A stretch of DNA of 64,000 bases from Ischnura elegans (Eukaryota > Arthropoda > Insecta > Odonata > Coenagrionidae): assembly GCF_921293095.1 (NCBI RefSeq), contig NC_060247.1, positions 114,595,111 to 114,659,110 on the forward strand. The letters are read 5' to 3'. A program made the translations under genes and the position numbers. The number at the start of each line of letters is the position of its first letter. Positions within the stretch are counted from its first letter, which is position 1. A model generated the notes under the pieces. It was given only the letters and a program-made list of their open reading frames with translations. It had not been told where the DNA came from and ran no database searches. Shown here in pieces: positions 24,066 through 39,000 of this stretch.

Positions 24066-27000
24066 GTGAGTGAGTCAAAATCCCAACAGAGGGCCTCTTC
24101 CAATCATTAACACTCATATATATGCTCACACACCCACCATTCCCCCGGGGAGTGCGAATGATGGTCGCTAAGATACTTTATTCCTCGAAAACAGTTCCTT
24201 TGACTTGAAACCGGAGTGAATATTGATCCCAAAGACCAAGGCCGTAGCCAGAAAATATTTTCGGGGGGGTTTATGGAATAGTTGGCAAACATGAAATTAT
24301 TTTTATAAGATAAATAAAATAGCGTATACGGTTAAATATACATATTTACACTTAAAGGAAAATATAAAAATATTATTATAAAATTGAATTTAGCCTTCTA
24401 GCTTTCTTTGCAGCGAGCCAATGAATTAACTCCTCGGTGTCGATGTCAATTCTGCGGTCCCTCAGGAGGCTCATAAGTCACTCACCTCTCTACTAATTCA
24501 CAGCACTATTATTTCACACACTTCACTACATCTACATACACTGCACCTACAAATTCGCTTACATAATTATTGACTTAAGTCGCATTGGACTACTAGATGT
24601 CTCTGCGACGCTATATAATATCGTCGTGTGAGCACCAAGCGAACATATAATATCTATTTAATTTTTTTTCATTTCGGGGGGGAGGGGGATCAATCCCCCT
24701 TGATCCCCCCCCTGGCTATGGCCTTGCCAAAGACCTGTAATCAGTGGCGCCGACTCCATGGGGACTGAGGGGGTCCGAGCCCCCTCAAAAATTCGTTATG
24801 GGTGTGAGGAAAAAATGTGTCAGGTTTGTCGATTTTCCCCCGAGTGTCCAGATATCGAAATCTGAGTTATGAGGATTCTAATGTTGATCATATGAACCTT
24901 GTAAAATTCTTTAAAAAATTTAAAACTCGCTACTTATAAAGTTTCCCGGGACAAGATCCCGGATTGGGCCCCCCAATATTTTTTGTAAGTCGGCATCCCT
25001 GCCTGTAATCTTTCTTTTTTAACCGTATGAATTATGTTATTTGGTCAATTTAAAAATAATAATTAAGTGCTCTTGAGAAACCCCTAAATGACAATCAATA
25101 AATGTTTGAACAATCGACTTGATCTTTTTAGCGTATTGATTCAACTCTCCGTAGCACAATTAGAAATCGATCCGAGAACATTTTCAAAAAAGCCGCAAAC
25201 CCAAAATCCCTCCCAAATGAAAAACCATCAACTGAACGTGGCAAGAGACGTGATGAAAATAATCACATTTTTCAGTCATTTCACCATCAAATCGCATCGA
25301 AACTTCAGGGTATGTTGTAAAATGTAATTTTAAGAGACAAGTGTTTCTGCTCGAGTGTTCAATAGGCCAGGGCCGGCCCTAGCAGGTGCGGGGCTAAGGG
25401 CGAACCTTCAGTGCGGGGCCCTTCACTTAAAATATTAAACTAAATATTAAACCGGGGCGGTCGCCCCGGTCGCCCCGACCTAAGGCCGGCCCTGCAATAG
25501 GCAAAGTAAATTTATTGATATTATCGACCGAAATTACGGGGGGAATTGGGGGAACGTCGCCTAGAATTGTGCAACCCACGATACAGCAGTACCGCAATCC
25601 CAATAATATGACAGTACACACCATTGCCTGCTCTTCTTTGAGCCTAACAACGGAAAAGAAGAAGATTCTCCTTGATTGTGAATGGGCACGAATGGAACGG
25701 GCCCAATATGTGTATTGCGGTATTTTTGTCGCTAGGGCTGCATAAATCTAGGCGTTTCTCCAGTATTTTCTATCGATATCATCTAGAAAATATTAAGGCA
25801 CATTAGACACTTCAGCAGAAACAGGTATAACTTAAATTTTCATTTTCTATCATAATGTAAAGTTTGAACATGGCTTGGTGGTAACACTTGCAAACCTTCC
25901 CTTGATAGCATATGTCGCACTACAGGGATGCTGACTCACAAAAAATATTGGGGGGGCCCAAACCGGGGACCTTGCCCCTGGAAATTTGATAAGTAGTGAG
26001 TTTTAAATTTTGTGATTATTTTTGAAGAGTTATAAGATCAACATTAGAACCCTGATAACTCGAATCTTGATACCTTGACACTCCAGGGAAAATCGACAAG
26101 CCTGACACATTTTTTCCTCACACCCAAAGCAAATTTTTGATCTGGCCCCCTCAGGCCCCATGGAGTCGGCGCCACTGTCGCACTATAAAAACTTCTCACC
26201 CAGGTTTTGACATTCATCAGCAATTAATAAAACCAACATTTCGAAAGTGTAAAGGGGGAGTATTGAATTTTAACCTATTGACACCTGTTCCATTATCCAT
26301 GTCCTTGTAGTTAAACAGCGATTTTGCACAAGGTAAAACAATAATTAAATAGGCTGAAAACCATGGTAGAGAATTGCATGAAAGGTATGAGGGGAAGCAG
26401 AGGATGAGATAAGGATGTATAGTCAGAATGAAATAGATTAGATTTTACTGTGAGTTGAAGAGCAAAGTTCATTTTGGTGAAGAGGGCAGTCAGAATATGA
26501 TTCATGAAATGATCCACACAGACCTACCTTCACCAATAGAGAATGTTTTATGATCATGCACTCATGGGAGACTGCATAGAGGCTTGATTCCGGCTAATTC
26601 ACCATTAATCAAAGGACTGGGTGCACCCATACTCAAGACTGTATATGAAGTTACCTTTCTATTTATTTGAACATTTTATTCCTCACTTAATTATTTGCAT
26701 GTCAGCACATCTGTTGCTGAATAAAGAATATTTGTGTACCCTAGGGTCTTTTTGCCAACAGTGGCTTAGTAAGCATGACCTCCATCTTCTGTTACATAGA
26801 GTGGACTTAAGATGTTAATATCTTGTTCAGTAAGCCCACTCTGAGATTTGCCTTACTTTTGGGAGACTTCTTGGAGGCTTGCTTTTGGCTACTGTACTGT
26901 TAATCAAAGCTATGGTTGTACTGATGTTCAAGACTGCATACAAAGTTACCTTTCTATTAATGATATTTTATTCCTCATTTTATTATTCACATATTTCATG

Positions 27001-30000
27001 CAGTGATTTGAATAACATGAGTGAATAAAGAATATATAGGGAGAATATAGGGTGTTCTCTCTGACAGTGGGTTAGTAAGTATGACCTCCATCTCCTGTTA
27101 CATAGTGTAGACTTGAGATGTGAACATCTTGTTCAGGACACCCAGTCTGAGAATCACCGTGGAAGGAAGTGGCTGGGTGGTGTGACTGGTAGCATATCTC
27201 AGTGGCACAGCAAGGGGGTTTTTGGGGAATAAACCCCCTGCCAGACCTCAGAGAAATTTTTAAGTTAAATCCATTTTACTTAATTGGATTGATATTACGT
27301 ATCGATACTTCCAATGCACAAATGCTCAACAATCGCCCACTGAATAAAATCCGCTCATCTAGTACTATAAGGGCTACTAGATGAATGGATTTGATTCGGT
27401 GGGCGATTGTTGAGCATTTGTGCAGTGCAGGTATCGTTATAGAATTAATAAAATATCCCTCAGAAAGCCATAAAACTCACCATTTTGAACCATTGATCTT
27501 AAAATTCCGCAATTTATTAATCTCGCAACTACCGCTTACTCTGGTGGGCATTCCATACACTCAGTCACCTCCGGTATTAGTTGTACCTAAAACCCTCCCA
27601 GCCTTAATTCCTAGCTGTGCACCTGGTATATCTGACCAACAATCAGGATGTATGGGATTCGAATTTTGGCGAAGCCAAATGATAATTTCATGGATAATTT
27701 CACCCTTGGTGACTATACTCCACGGTCCTTTCTAAAATAAAATTCCAACCCCTCTTTTACATTATTGCTTACCATTCTCCTTTCATTTTATCATGGCTGA
27801 CTCACTACACTGACCTCTTATACCTTCTCTCTCTCATTCTTATACAGACATGCACGGTGTCAGGCATTTCCTATTCGTACAAGGAGCTTCGTGAGCTGTG
27901 CGGCCGCTTCGCTTGCTCACTCCTTAGCGATGAAAGGCTAGGACTGCAGCGAGGAGACGTGGTGGGTCTCATGTTGCACAATAGTGCTGACTACCCTGTC
28001 GTCTTCCATGGAGCCATCGAGGCAGGGATGGTCGTCTCAGCAACCAACCCCTCCTTCACAGTGGGTAAATGAATAACAATTACACTGGCAGACATCCTCT
28101 AAATACAAATCACACTATCAATTGACAATTTCAGTTCAATCCATTGGTGATATAAGCAAGGGCATACCCAGGATCATAACTAGGGGGGGGGGGGGCAAGC
28201 CATGATCTAGGGGGGTCAAGCTATGGGATTTATGAGATTATTTCCTTGAAAAAATAGTTTTATTTTAGTTAGGTACATATCTTATACTAATATAAATCAT
28301 TTTTCGTGGGTTTAAAGAAAATTTGTTGAATACTTTTGTTTCAATTCAGTACTGATTTTGCTTAAAGACTTTTGCGATTTTTGCTTCTAGGGGAGGCAGC
28401 TTCCCCAACCTGCCCCTCGCTGGAGATGCCCATGGATATAAGAAAGTCAAAAGTCAGAAATTACAAATTCCAATTAAATTTAGAGAAGACAAATAACTCT
28501 GAAAATAGTTTCTCCATTGCTTTCCTCCCTGATGATGATTTTCTAAGACAACCAAATACCAATTTTGGATATAATATTCCTCATTACATACTTCCATTGG
28601 CACTTGGATTTCCTATTATTGGACAAAACCACATGAACGAACTAGCATTTCAACTTCATTATTTATTAATGATAAGATTAATAGTGGATTGTCATAGAAT
28701 TATTTTTTGAAATCATATCGGAGAGGAAACTTGTAGATGAGATGTGGAAGAGATATCAAAATATAATTTTTTTAATATCTCTCCACTAAAAAATTGATTT
28801 GCCTTCTGTAAACCATAATCATGCCGCATAATTTCATTTGTGAATTGACTGGTTAAGGCAGGCACTGTTATATTAAATTGAACCATCACTGTATCATAAA
28901 AAGGCTCAGATATTCATGATTATGTATTTGCTCCATTATGGTGAAAATGACTATGCTTCATTTGTATAATTTCCATACAACTGGCGATTAGTTTGAACAA
29001 AGGGATCTCCTGGTAACAGAGCTGACAATGGCCTACTAGGATGTATTCTAAACATTGGAATTAATTACACTGTCCTGGCTGTTTGAAACTTATTTCAAGT
29101 GTATTTAGTGGTGACTAAATTACAAATTAAAATTATCACCCAACAGGTGAAATTTACAGACAGATGACTGCTGCAAACGCAAAAGTATTGGTGACATCTG
29201 ATGAATATCTGGCAAATGCTGTTGAGGTGCAGAAGAATACTCCTTCATGCAAGCAAATAATAGTGGTCCAGAGTCCCAACAGTAACATCAGTGTGAAAGG
29301 TTTCATTCCCTATTCCGACTTGATCTCAAGACCTGCACAGTTCAAGAGTAAGTATGAAAACTGAGCTAATTCAGTCAATACTTGGTCAAGGAAGCTTATA
29401 GTTGAAAAATTTATAGTGTATTTATACCATGCATTCATCATTTTCTAAATCAAAAGATTGGAACTCAACTCAATAGCCCTGATCTTACACTAACCAGATG
29501 CTCTAATAGTAAAGTACTTTACTATACAACAATATTTTCCTGATATATTTCTTAATCTTCAAGAAATAAGCAAACGCATTTTTGATTGGAATGAAAGTAA
29601 TTTGAAAATCAATGCAGAATGAATAAATTGAAGTAGAAATAATTGGGTCAACCAGTGAACCCTTTGTTTTCCAATGAGAAATTTTTCTGTGTAAAAAAAT
29701 GAAATAGTGACTGCTATTCAAAATACCATCATGTTATTCTTAGTAGATTATTTAATTGATATACATATGTATTTCCAACCAATGTTATGATATACATCAA
29801 TTACTTGAGCTCCAGCAAGCATAATATAGTGGTGTTTGCCCTTTTCAGATCTCGAGACTTCAGAGCCGATCAATTTAAGGAGCACAGTAGTTCTTCCGTT
29901 CTCAAGTGGTACTGAGGGCCTTCCAAAAGGTGTCATGATTTCCCACAAATGTCTGGTGTCCTCCATGTGCATGGTTGAGCACCCAGATGTCCTGGCTCGA

Positions 30001-33000
30001 CACTCGGATGGTAATTTAGCAAACCACATTTACAAATCAAGGCTCCTGCAATATCGCAATGAGGAACATATTCAACGTGACATTAAATCTCAACTACTCT
30101 ATACAACTCATTGCATATTTAAAATTTCAAATGCTTAGTATTATGATAATGATTATTATTATTCAAGTGAATTTATTATTCTTGTAACGTTCACATGTGA
30201 TAATGTATCAGCTGGAGAGCATCTATCATCTCTACTTCAAAAATCAGGACCATCGATAATACATATTTGTACCATGTGAAAAATAAGCTACAGTATGTAG
30301 TATTTAGTATTACTCAATTATTTTGGTGAAAACTGCATACTTTCTATCCATCTGTTGTGTAAAAGTTATCAAGAATCTAAGCCTGCTGCTCATTTTCAGA
30401 TCCATCGTACCAAGATGTTGTGCTTGGAGTCCTTCCCCTCTATCACATATTTGGAATGAATGGAATAATGAACGTTTGCCTACACATGGGGAGGCATAAT
30501 GTGTTCGTCCCAAAATTTGAACCTGCCTCTTTCATAAGTGCTATTAGAAAGTACAAGGTAAGGGTGTAAGAAAAACAAATCAAGACACTGACAATTTAGC
30601 AACTTATTATTCATTATTTATATCCATTTCATCCTTGAGTTCCAGTATGTACTATGATCATTTGAAAAATTTTGTTGATTATATATAATCATTTAAATTT
30701 CACCATAGCAACATAATTTAGTGCAAAATTTTTGTGTGTGTGTACCCCTTCCCCAAAATTTAGCCCCTCTCAAAACCAGCCCCACCTGAAACATTTTTGT
30801 GGTTAAGCTCTTGCATCGTTTGATTTTGAGGAGAAAATAATTAAATGAAACCCAGTTGCAATCAATGCTCTTGATGAAGATGATCGTTGAAAATGGAAAA
30901 GGCTTGGGGCTTATGTAGTGTGACATTAGCAATGGCTTAGGAACACCAGGAAGAGAGTTTGCAGAAGTTGGGGAAAATTAATTTATCGGCAAAGTTATTC
31001 TCATTACCAAGAGCATTTTTTTATTTTTATAAATGCCTGCTTATTTCTCATCCATTGTTCTTTGTTCTGAGTGGCCATTAACCTCCTATACCTAACCTGC
31101 ACAAGGATAATGAAAATAGACTTTTACCATGATATTTGATGCTTTCCAGGTGAATTATGAGGGTAACTATTCTTAGGATTTACACCAGGTTAAAAACTTC
31201 ATATCTGCTGATGTTTCGAGCTCCATCTCTTGGCTCGAAACATCAGCATAAATGGAGTTTTTAACCTGGTGGGAATCCTGGGATAAGTTTTTCCTTTTAC
31301 AATTCTCAGTATCATATGCCAAACAAGATATTCTCTAACTCTTACATTTTAAAACAAAAGTACATACCTATTTGAGAATTACATAATGGGATTCAATTTA
31401 ACTACAATCGCATGTGTCCTACCATTAGAACATGGGTGAAGTCTAGAGTTATATATTGGGGGGGGGCCGCAACCCTGCTGAAGTTATGTATATGGGCTAT
31501 GAAATATCCCCCAGTGAAACAGGGAGATCCCCAGGGCCCTCCCCAGGAAAATTTGTTTAAATTATAGCCTCTGAAAACAGCATTTTAAGTACTATCTACA
31601 ACTAAAATTTAGTTAAACTGTTTTTGTTTTGATTGTACTTAATTTACAGGTTTCGCACTCTTTTCAGACAAATTACCATTTAAGTTGGGGGAGCCTGGCT
31701 CCCCATTGCACTCCAAAATTCTGCTTATGCCCTAGAACTGCATGATTTTTTTGCTGGCAACACAATGTTGTACAAGATTCCTTTCCTTTGAAGTGCATAC
31801 CAATCAGTTTTCAACCAAAGCAGTACCTATTGGAGATATGTATTGCAACTATTTACCTAATGCAACTTTAATTGCATTCACATAGATTGAATTTACTGAT
31901 AATCAGCATTTTCACTGATAATAAATCACATTTCCAGCCTACCATTTTGTACCTGGTGCCACCATTGCTGCTTTACTTGGCAAAACATCCTGGAATCACC
32001 AAAGAAGATATGGCCAGTTTCAAACAGATTGTTTCTGGAGCAGCAACAGCATCCCCACCCATCATCGAAGCTTTCTTAGAGAGGGCTGGCAGGGATGACA
32101 TAGATTTCAGAGAGGGTAAGTGTAGGGCATGCATTTAAGAGCTAAAATTATATTAAGTATGGATGATAGCACTTCCATTATTCAGCTGTCCAGCAACAAG
32201 GAAAAAAAAATGATTCGGTGTAATGCTGCATATTAATGTCCCCATTGCAATCAAATTGCCTGAGAGGAAACTGCAAGCACCACATCAACGAGAATTTAGA
32301 AGAAGAGTGTCACATCATTGATTGACAACAACCCTAAGATTGGCTTGACCTTGCTCTCCACTCAATTCTCCTGTCAGCTTATGTTTTCGCACTCAGAGGC
32401 ACAGCAAGCTTTGGGTGAAACCCGCCCCCCCCCCCAGAGCTCAGAAATTTAAAAAAAATATAATCCATTTTACTTAATTGGGTAAATATTACTTATAGAA
32501 TTGTGTAAGGATTAATAAAATAACCCTCAGAAAGCCGCAAAACTCACAATTTTGAACCATTTACCTTAAAAATTTGCTGGGGGAGGACACCCGCACCTTC
32601 CGCTTACCCTAGTGGGTATTCCATCTCTCCCAACCCCCAGTATTAGTTGTGCCTAAAACACCCCTAGCCTTAAATCCTAGCTGTGTGGGTGATCACACTT
32701 ATTCATTTCTTCTCATTAAAATCCTTCATCACATGTTCCAAATGTTTCATCCAAGGTATTCCAACAGGCACATAGCCGAAATTTGCCAAACTCCCCAGCT
32801 GTCTTCAACAACAATAACAATGCTATTCACCAACACATTCCCCTCACCAATTCCATTTTTGTTTCTTTCATTATTCCACTTTTTTCTTGTCCTTCCAACG
32901 TCTACCTCATGTACCTTTAAACCTTAAAGTGTGGGAACAATTTTATACGTTTTGCACTCTGACTGAGGCATTTACTCAAAGTTTTTATTGTTACCTGGAT

Positions 33001-36000
33001 CAGAGGTGCAGCTAGGAATTAAGGCTAAGGGGGGCTTTAAGCGCAACTAATACTGGGGTATCTGGGGGTATGGAATACCCGCCAGGGTAAGCGGAAGGTG
33101 TGGGAACCCTCCCCAGAAATATTTTAGGATAAGTAGTGAGTTTTAAGGCTTTCTGAGGGATATTTTATAATTACTTACTCTGTTCTATAAGTAACATTAA
33201 CGCAATTAAGTAAAATGGATTTCGCTTAAAAAATTCTCTGAGCTCTGGGGGGGGAGGGGGTTATATCCCCTAAACGCCCCCCCCGCGCTGTGCCACTGAC
33301 CTGGATATCTGGCACTTGGGTACTTTCCCTCCTTGACATAAGAATCGCTAACTCTACCTGACGAGTCCTCGAGGCAAGGGGGTTCCTTCTACACAGGGGT
33401 CTCTTCTGCACTGGCTGGCAGCTAAAATCATGCATTCCCTATACTAATGGTTAAAAGATTTTTAACTTTCAACATACCCACAGTGAAACATTCCTTCTGC
33501 TCCCAAGCATGCCCTATTACCACACTACTACTACACTGCTCTCCCTTGGTATCTCCTCTATCAAAGGAATTGTACACATACAAAAAATCCTCATGTCAAT
33601 TTAAATCATAATATTTATGTACTCTTAAAGGCATAATTTTCTGGCACACAAAACTCCTATGGGCTATATAGCTATGAAAATCTACTGATTTACATCCTTT
33701 TATGTTGAGCTAAAAACCATGTACGAGGGACGTTTTTTTTTCAACTTCCAATGGGTCATGAACAAAAGACAAAGTGAATGATTAAAAATTATTTTATTGC
33801 TAAATATTGAGGATACTTTCAGTATCCTTTCGACGTAATCACCTTGGCAATTTAGGTATTGGTCGTGCCTGTGAACAAGTTTTACCGTACCCAATTCAGA
33901 AGATGTTACCACCAGCGACCTCCAATAAATTTTCCCTTAGTTCTGAAGCTCAAAGCTTGTTTGAAAACCCTTCCCTCCTAGCCACTTCTTCACTCCAGTG
34001 TTAAGATGGAAGTCACATGGCACTATGTCGATATTGCATTGCGGGTGATAAATAATATCCCATTAAAATTGCTCAAAGAGCAGTTGGGCTGCATCAGTGC
34101 TGAGATGACGGTCGTTGTCATGGATCAGAACACTTCCTGAAGCCAGCACGTCTCCTCTTATGTTTTGAATGGGAATGGATGTAATGTTTCACACTCTAGC
34201 CACATTGCATTAAAGAAAAATTCTCTTTTATCGGCATAAAGGTCAAGGCATGTCAATGCTGAAGCCATTCGGCGAGTTTTCTGACTGTCTTTCCGTAGTA
34301 CACACTTGGCGGGAGAATAAATTGAGGCAGTGTAGTTAATGAGATTGCTGCTAACCTTAAATTAAAAACTTAATATCAGAAATGACCTGAGCATGTGGTG
34401 CGGAGAATGCACAGTTGCCCAATGCGTGCAGTACCTGCTGTAACGCCACCTTTGCTAATATCACTCTTTTATTTCATATATCTTTTTAACGCCACACAAT
34501 CTCTCTCTTTTTTCAGTCAACAACCACTCCAACCAACATCCCCGTAGCAACAATTTTATCAATAACATCAAGTAAATAAACACAAATATGACGGCGTTAC
34601 ACTGCCTGTCGCTCGTATGGTATTTCTGCTGAGCTATCGGAGGTTGAAGAAAAAGGCCCTCGTATACTACAGATTCCTTTTGATATAGGGAAACAGAAAA
34701 ATTTAGTCCTCCCTCCAGAGACCCCTATTCAATCTTAATCGTTTAGCTGTGACATCTGGTTTAACACAAGTATTCCACTGTGAGAGGGATATATTCTAAG
34801 GTCAATTCTCCCTCATGAGGTATGTAGTCAGGGGGAGCTTTGGGGGATTGATCCCAACCCCAAAATTTATTCCCCTTAGGTAACTTTATCTGCAATCATA
34901 GGCGGATCCAGGGGGGGGGGCACGGGGGCACGTGCCCCCCCCAGACCCTTAAAAATATGCTAGATTTTTAATACGGTCCCATTGTCATTTCGTTCGTTTT
35001 GTATAACAAGGTATCCTTGTGCCCCCCCCTGAACAAAATCCTGGATACGGCCTTGCTTGTGCCCCTCCCAGAAAGAAATCCTGGATCCGCCCCTGTCTGC
35101 AATGCATCTGCTGAGGAGACCACTAGCACAGGGGTACCTATCATCTGGCACTCCATTTTTCCATATATGTAGTTGTGTTACATTATGTCTGGCAATAAGC
35201 AACAATGAATTTAACTTTCAGCACTATGCAAACGAAATATATGTGTAGCTGATTTAGTGATACATATTTATGGTTTTTGGAGGGGTTCAAACTGACAACA
35301 TATATCAGTGTAGGCAACCCGAATGCCACTAAAACTCCCTCCCCTGAGGCAAAACTGTGCTACGTGTGTGGCTACAAGGTGGTGGAATAATAAAACTTTA
35401 AATCACTTCGTCAAATTTTTAGCATGCGCAGATCTATTAAGCAAGAGTTAAATTAAGTCATACTTTTTTGGAAACATAAATGGATGATTTTCCTTACACA
35501 TACATGCATTGTAAATTTTTTATTTCAATTATTTTGAGTATTCTCTATCCCTGAGGTTACACTTAAGCTTGACCACTGATATTTTATATAACTGCTCTTT
35601 ACAGGATATGGCCTCACTGAAACGGCTGGAGTGGCAACTCTTCTTCCAACAAATGCCAGACATAAAATAGGATCCTGTGGTCTCCTTGTTCCATTCACGG
35701 AAGCGCGGGTGATTGACAGCTCAGGGAAAGGTCAGAAATCGCATCAACAAGGCGAACTGCTGATCAGAGGGCCCCAGGTGAGCATTTTAATGAAAATATG
35801 GCCACTATACCAGTAGGGTGCAATTATATTTTGCTTGTTTTGATGCCTCCGAGCATATTCTGCGCTATCGGCCATTTTTGAGTCACTGTAGTCCTGAGCC
35901 ATGGTTCTCTGCCAGAGGGGTAGCCAGACATTTCTATTAATCTAAAAATGTTTACAAACATAATAAAATTTGGGGGGGTCATGACCCTTCTGACCCCCCC

Positions 36001-39000
36001 CCCTTTAGGTCGCCCCTGAATTTTACAGTTACGATTACTTTAAAATCCATTAGCATCTTCTGTCAGAATTTTTATCTAAAGAAATCTAAACTTCAACTAA
36101 AAATTACAACATTCCTATTTATGCCATTCAAAGTGACCATACATTTGCGTGAGTGGACATCAGTTACGACGAATATTTAAGTCTGAATTAGAGTATCCAA
36201 TTTTTATTCCCATTTCTAATCGATAAGTTGACACAAAACGGTGCCTCTCCGGGGAAATAAATCAAGGGCATCCTTTGATCACGTTAAGCGTTTAGGGGGG
36301 GGTGGGAGGGGAGACGATGACGCCAAATCTCATCATTAGTTAAGTGGGGAGGAGTCGTCACAAGAAATATTAAGTAATATTTTTCCGCACGAAAAAGTGT
36401 AAAAATGTGATAAATTTGTATTAAATTAAGTTTAATTGTTCCCATTTTTACTGCTGACTAAACCCTACGCAATAATATTCATCGTGGTTATGCGAACGCC
36501 AAAAAGTAGTACAGATAAGTCCCTCTGGTGCTCAGCCGCTACTGGCCAGCCCAGTGCGCAACTGGACGAACGCTGCGGCGCGGCGTACGAGTTGTGTAAA
36601 TAAAGGTATTTTAGCAGGAATGCCAACTTACAAAATATATTGGGGGGGGCCCAAACCGGGGATCTTGTCCCGGGAATTTTATAAGTGGTGAGTTTTAACT
36701 TTTTTAAGTATTTTAGAAGAGTCATATGATCAACATTAGAGCCGTGATTACTCGAATCTCGATATCTGGACACTTCGAGGAAAATCGACAAGCCTTACAC
36801 ATTTTTTCCTCACATCTGTAACGAATTTTTGAAGGGGCTCGGGCCCCATCAGGCCCCATGGAGTCAGCGCCACTGTATTTTAGCAAAATAATGTTTGTTT
36901 AAAAAAATACAAAGCAGTCAATAAATAGATGAAGCAATTAATGCATGATGGTGCACAGTAAGCACCTGAAACACACATTCATATTCGCATTTTTCCCTGT
37001 TTCTGCTCTGAATAACCCGACGAAAGCATCGTCTCCAGTTTATACAGCATCAGTCTCGAGGACAAGTGCGTGGCATATTTCAAGTCAGCAGCGAGAACGG
37101 TCGGCATGTCGGTGAAATTCACATTGATCGCCACAGGAAAAGAATCCGCCAGACCGGGAGACAAATATCGGACCTTGGTTTATCCAGACCACAGTGCAGA
37201 CCCCCAAGAGCGCATCTAGGAATTTATGCTAGGGGGGTTTCAGGCGCAACTAATACTGGGGAGCGTGGGGGTATGGCATACCCGCCAGGATGGGTGCGGG
37301 AGGTGCGTGGGCCCTCCGCCAGAAATTATTTCAGATAAATGGTTTAAAATGGTGAGTTTTACGGCCTTCTGAGGGATATTTTATTAATCCTTACACTATT
37401 CTATAAGTAATATCAATCCAATTATGTAAACTAGATTAAACTTAAAAAATTTTCTGAGCTCTGGGGGGGTGGTTTTATCCCACAGAACCCCCCCCTCGCT
37501 GCGTCACTGCAGACCCCTACGCTATCCAAGTCCATGGTCTTCTGTGAAAACACTGCCAAAGTTGAACCCAATGGAATATGGGAACGTCAATGGGATAGCC
37601 AGGAATTTCATTCGAGGGGGAGGGTCCAAAACCAGGGGGGGTACATTTTTGAAAAGAAGGGTACTAATTAGAGGGTTATAAAATAATTTAAACACTTTTC
37701 ATGATCGAAACAACTTCATTTTTCAAAGAAATATTATAAATTCATGATGTTTCAATATTTTGTTTTCTTTTATGTGGCACACAATTGCGTTTTCATATTT
37801 CGGAGGGTGTTCGGACCCCTTGCTACGCCAATCAACCCCGTTCCACGTTAAACCCAGTAAATGCGGTTTATTTTCAACATTTGAACCTTACCGCGTGATA
37901 GGTACGCACGCGCCGTGGCGAGGCCGTCCAATTTTGCCGCGGTGCAGCGGTGAAATACACATTCTTCTCCTAGGGAAAAATATAAGGAAAATTTTCCCGT
38001 GGTGTTTAATATAAATCATTTGTTCATGCCCTGGACAAGTCAGATAGAGGCTAAGTCGATTGATTGGGCCACAAATGTTCCTGAAATCCAAGGAAATGAG
38101 TGTGGAAATTGGCAATCTAGCGATGGTATCCTGCCCTTCTCTTTGGCTTATCTCGAAAACATAATATATTGTTCTTAATTTCATCGCATCCACTGGAGGT
38201 AATATCATGGCTCAAGAGTACACCGTTCTATGTCAACTTATCGCTTAGAATTGTGCCTTTAACGTAAGTATTGAGGTTCGAACGCAAGGTTTCATCGAAA
38301 CTGATGTCTATTTACCCAAAAATATAGTGACTGAAATTGATAAATTAAAATTGCATTATTGTTTTTGTAATAATGTCGAAAGTTTGAGCAACAATTCTGA
38401 CAGATGGTATCAATGAATAAGGAAAACATCTTAATTGTACTGTCAAAGATGTCAGGCAAGTTTATCCGGGCACAACTGTTAACTTCGGGGAAAAATTGTC
38501 AAATGAGGCACCCCCTAAGGTCATGTAACTAAAGACTGGAGATTCAGTGACTGCAATGCATAGTGCAGAGGCATGTGCGTATTATTAATATTTATAAGGA
38601 ATTATTTATCTCCGATAGATAATGGAGGGGTACGTGAATAATGAGGAGGCTACGCGGAAAACTGTGGACTCTGATGGATGGCTACACACCGGAGACGTTG
38701 CCTACTACGACGACAACGGCTACTTTTACATTGTGGACAGGATAAAAGAGCTAATCAAAGTGAAAGGAAGTCAGGTAAGGAAACAAGCACAAATCACTCT
38801 ATTTCTTAATTCTTCAAAGAAAAATATGTTACTCGCAGTCATTAATTAAGTTATAAAGCTCGTTATCAAGGTAAAATATGTATGTATCATTGCTCCAGTA
38901 TTGTTTATGCCGAAAATCCCCGAGCTCATAATAACACGTCTAACCTTAACGGCTGCCACAGAAAAAGTAAACATTGAACACAGCTGAAAATTTTTTCATA

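Noticed and set aside
28372..28710. 112-codon frame in acyl-CoA synthetase intron 2
   Set aside because: It begins inside a hAT MITE and has no motif; chance frame.
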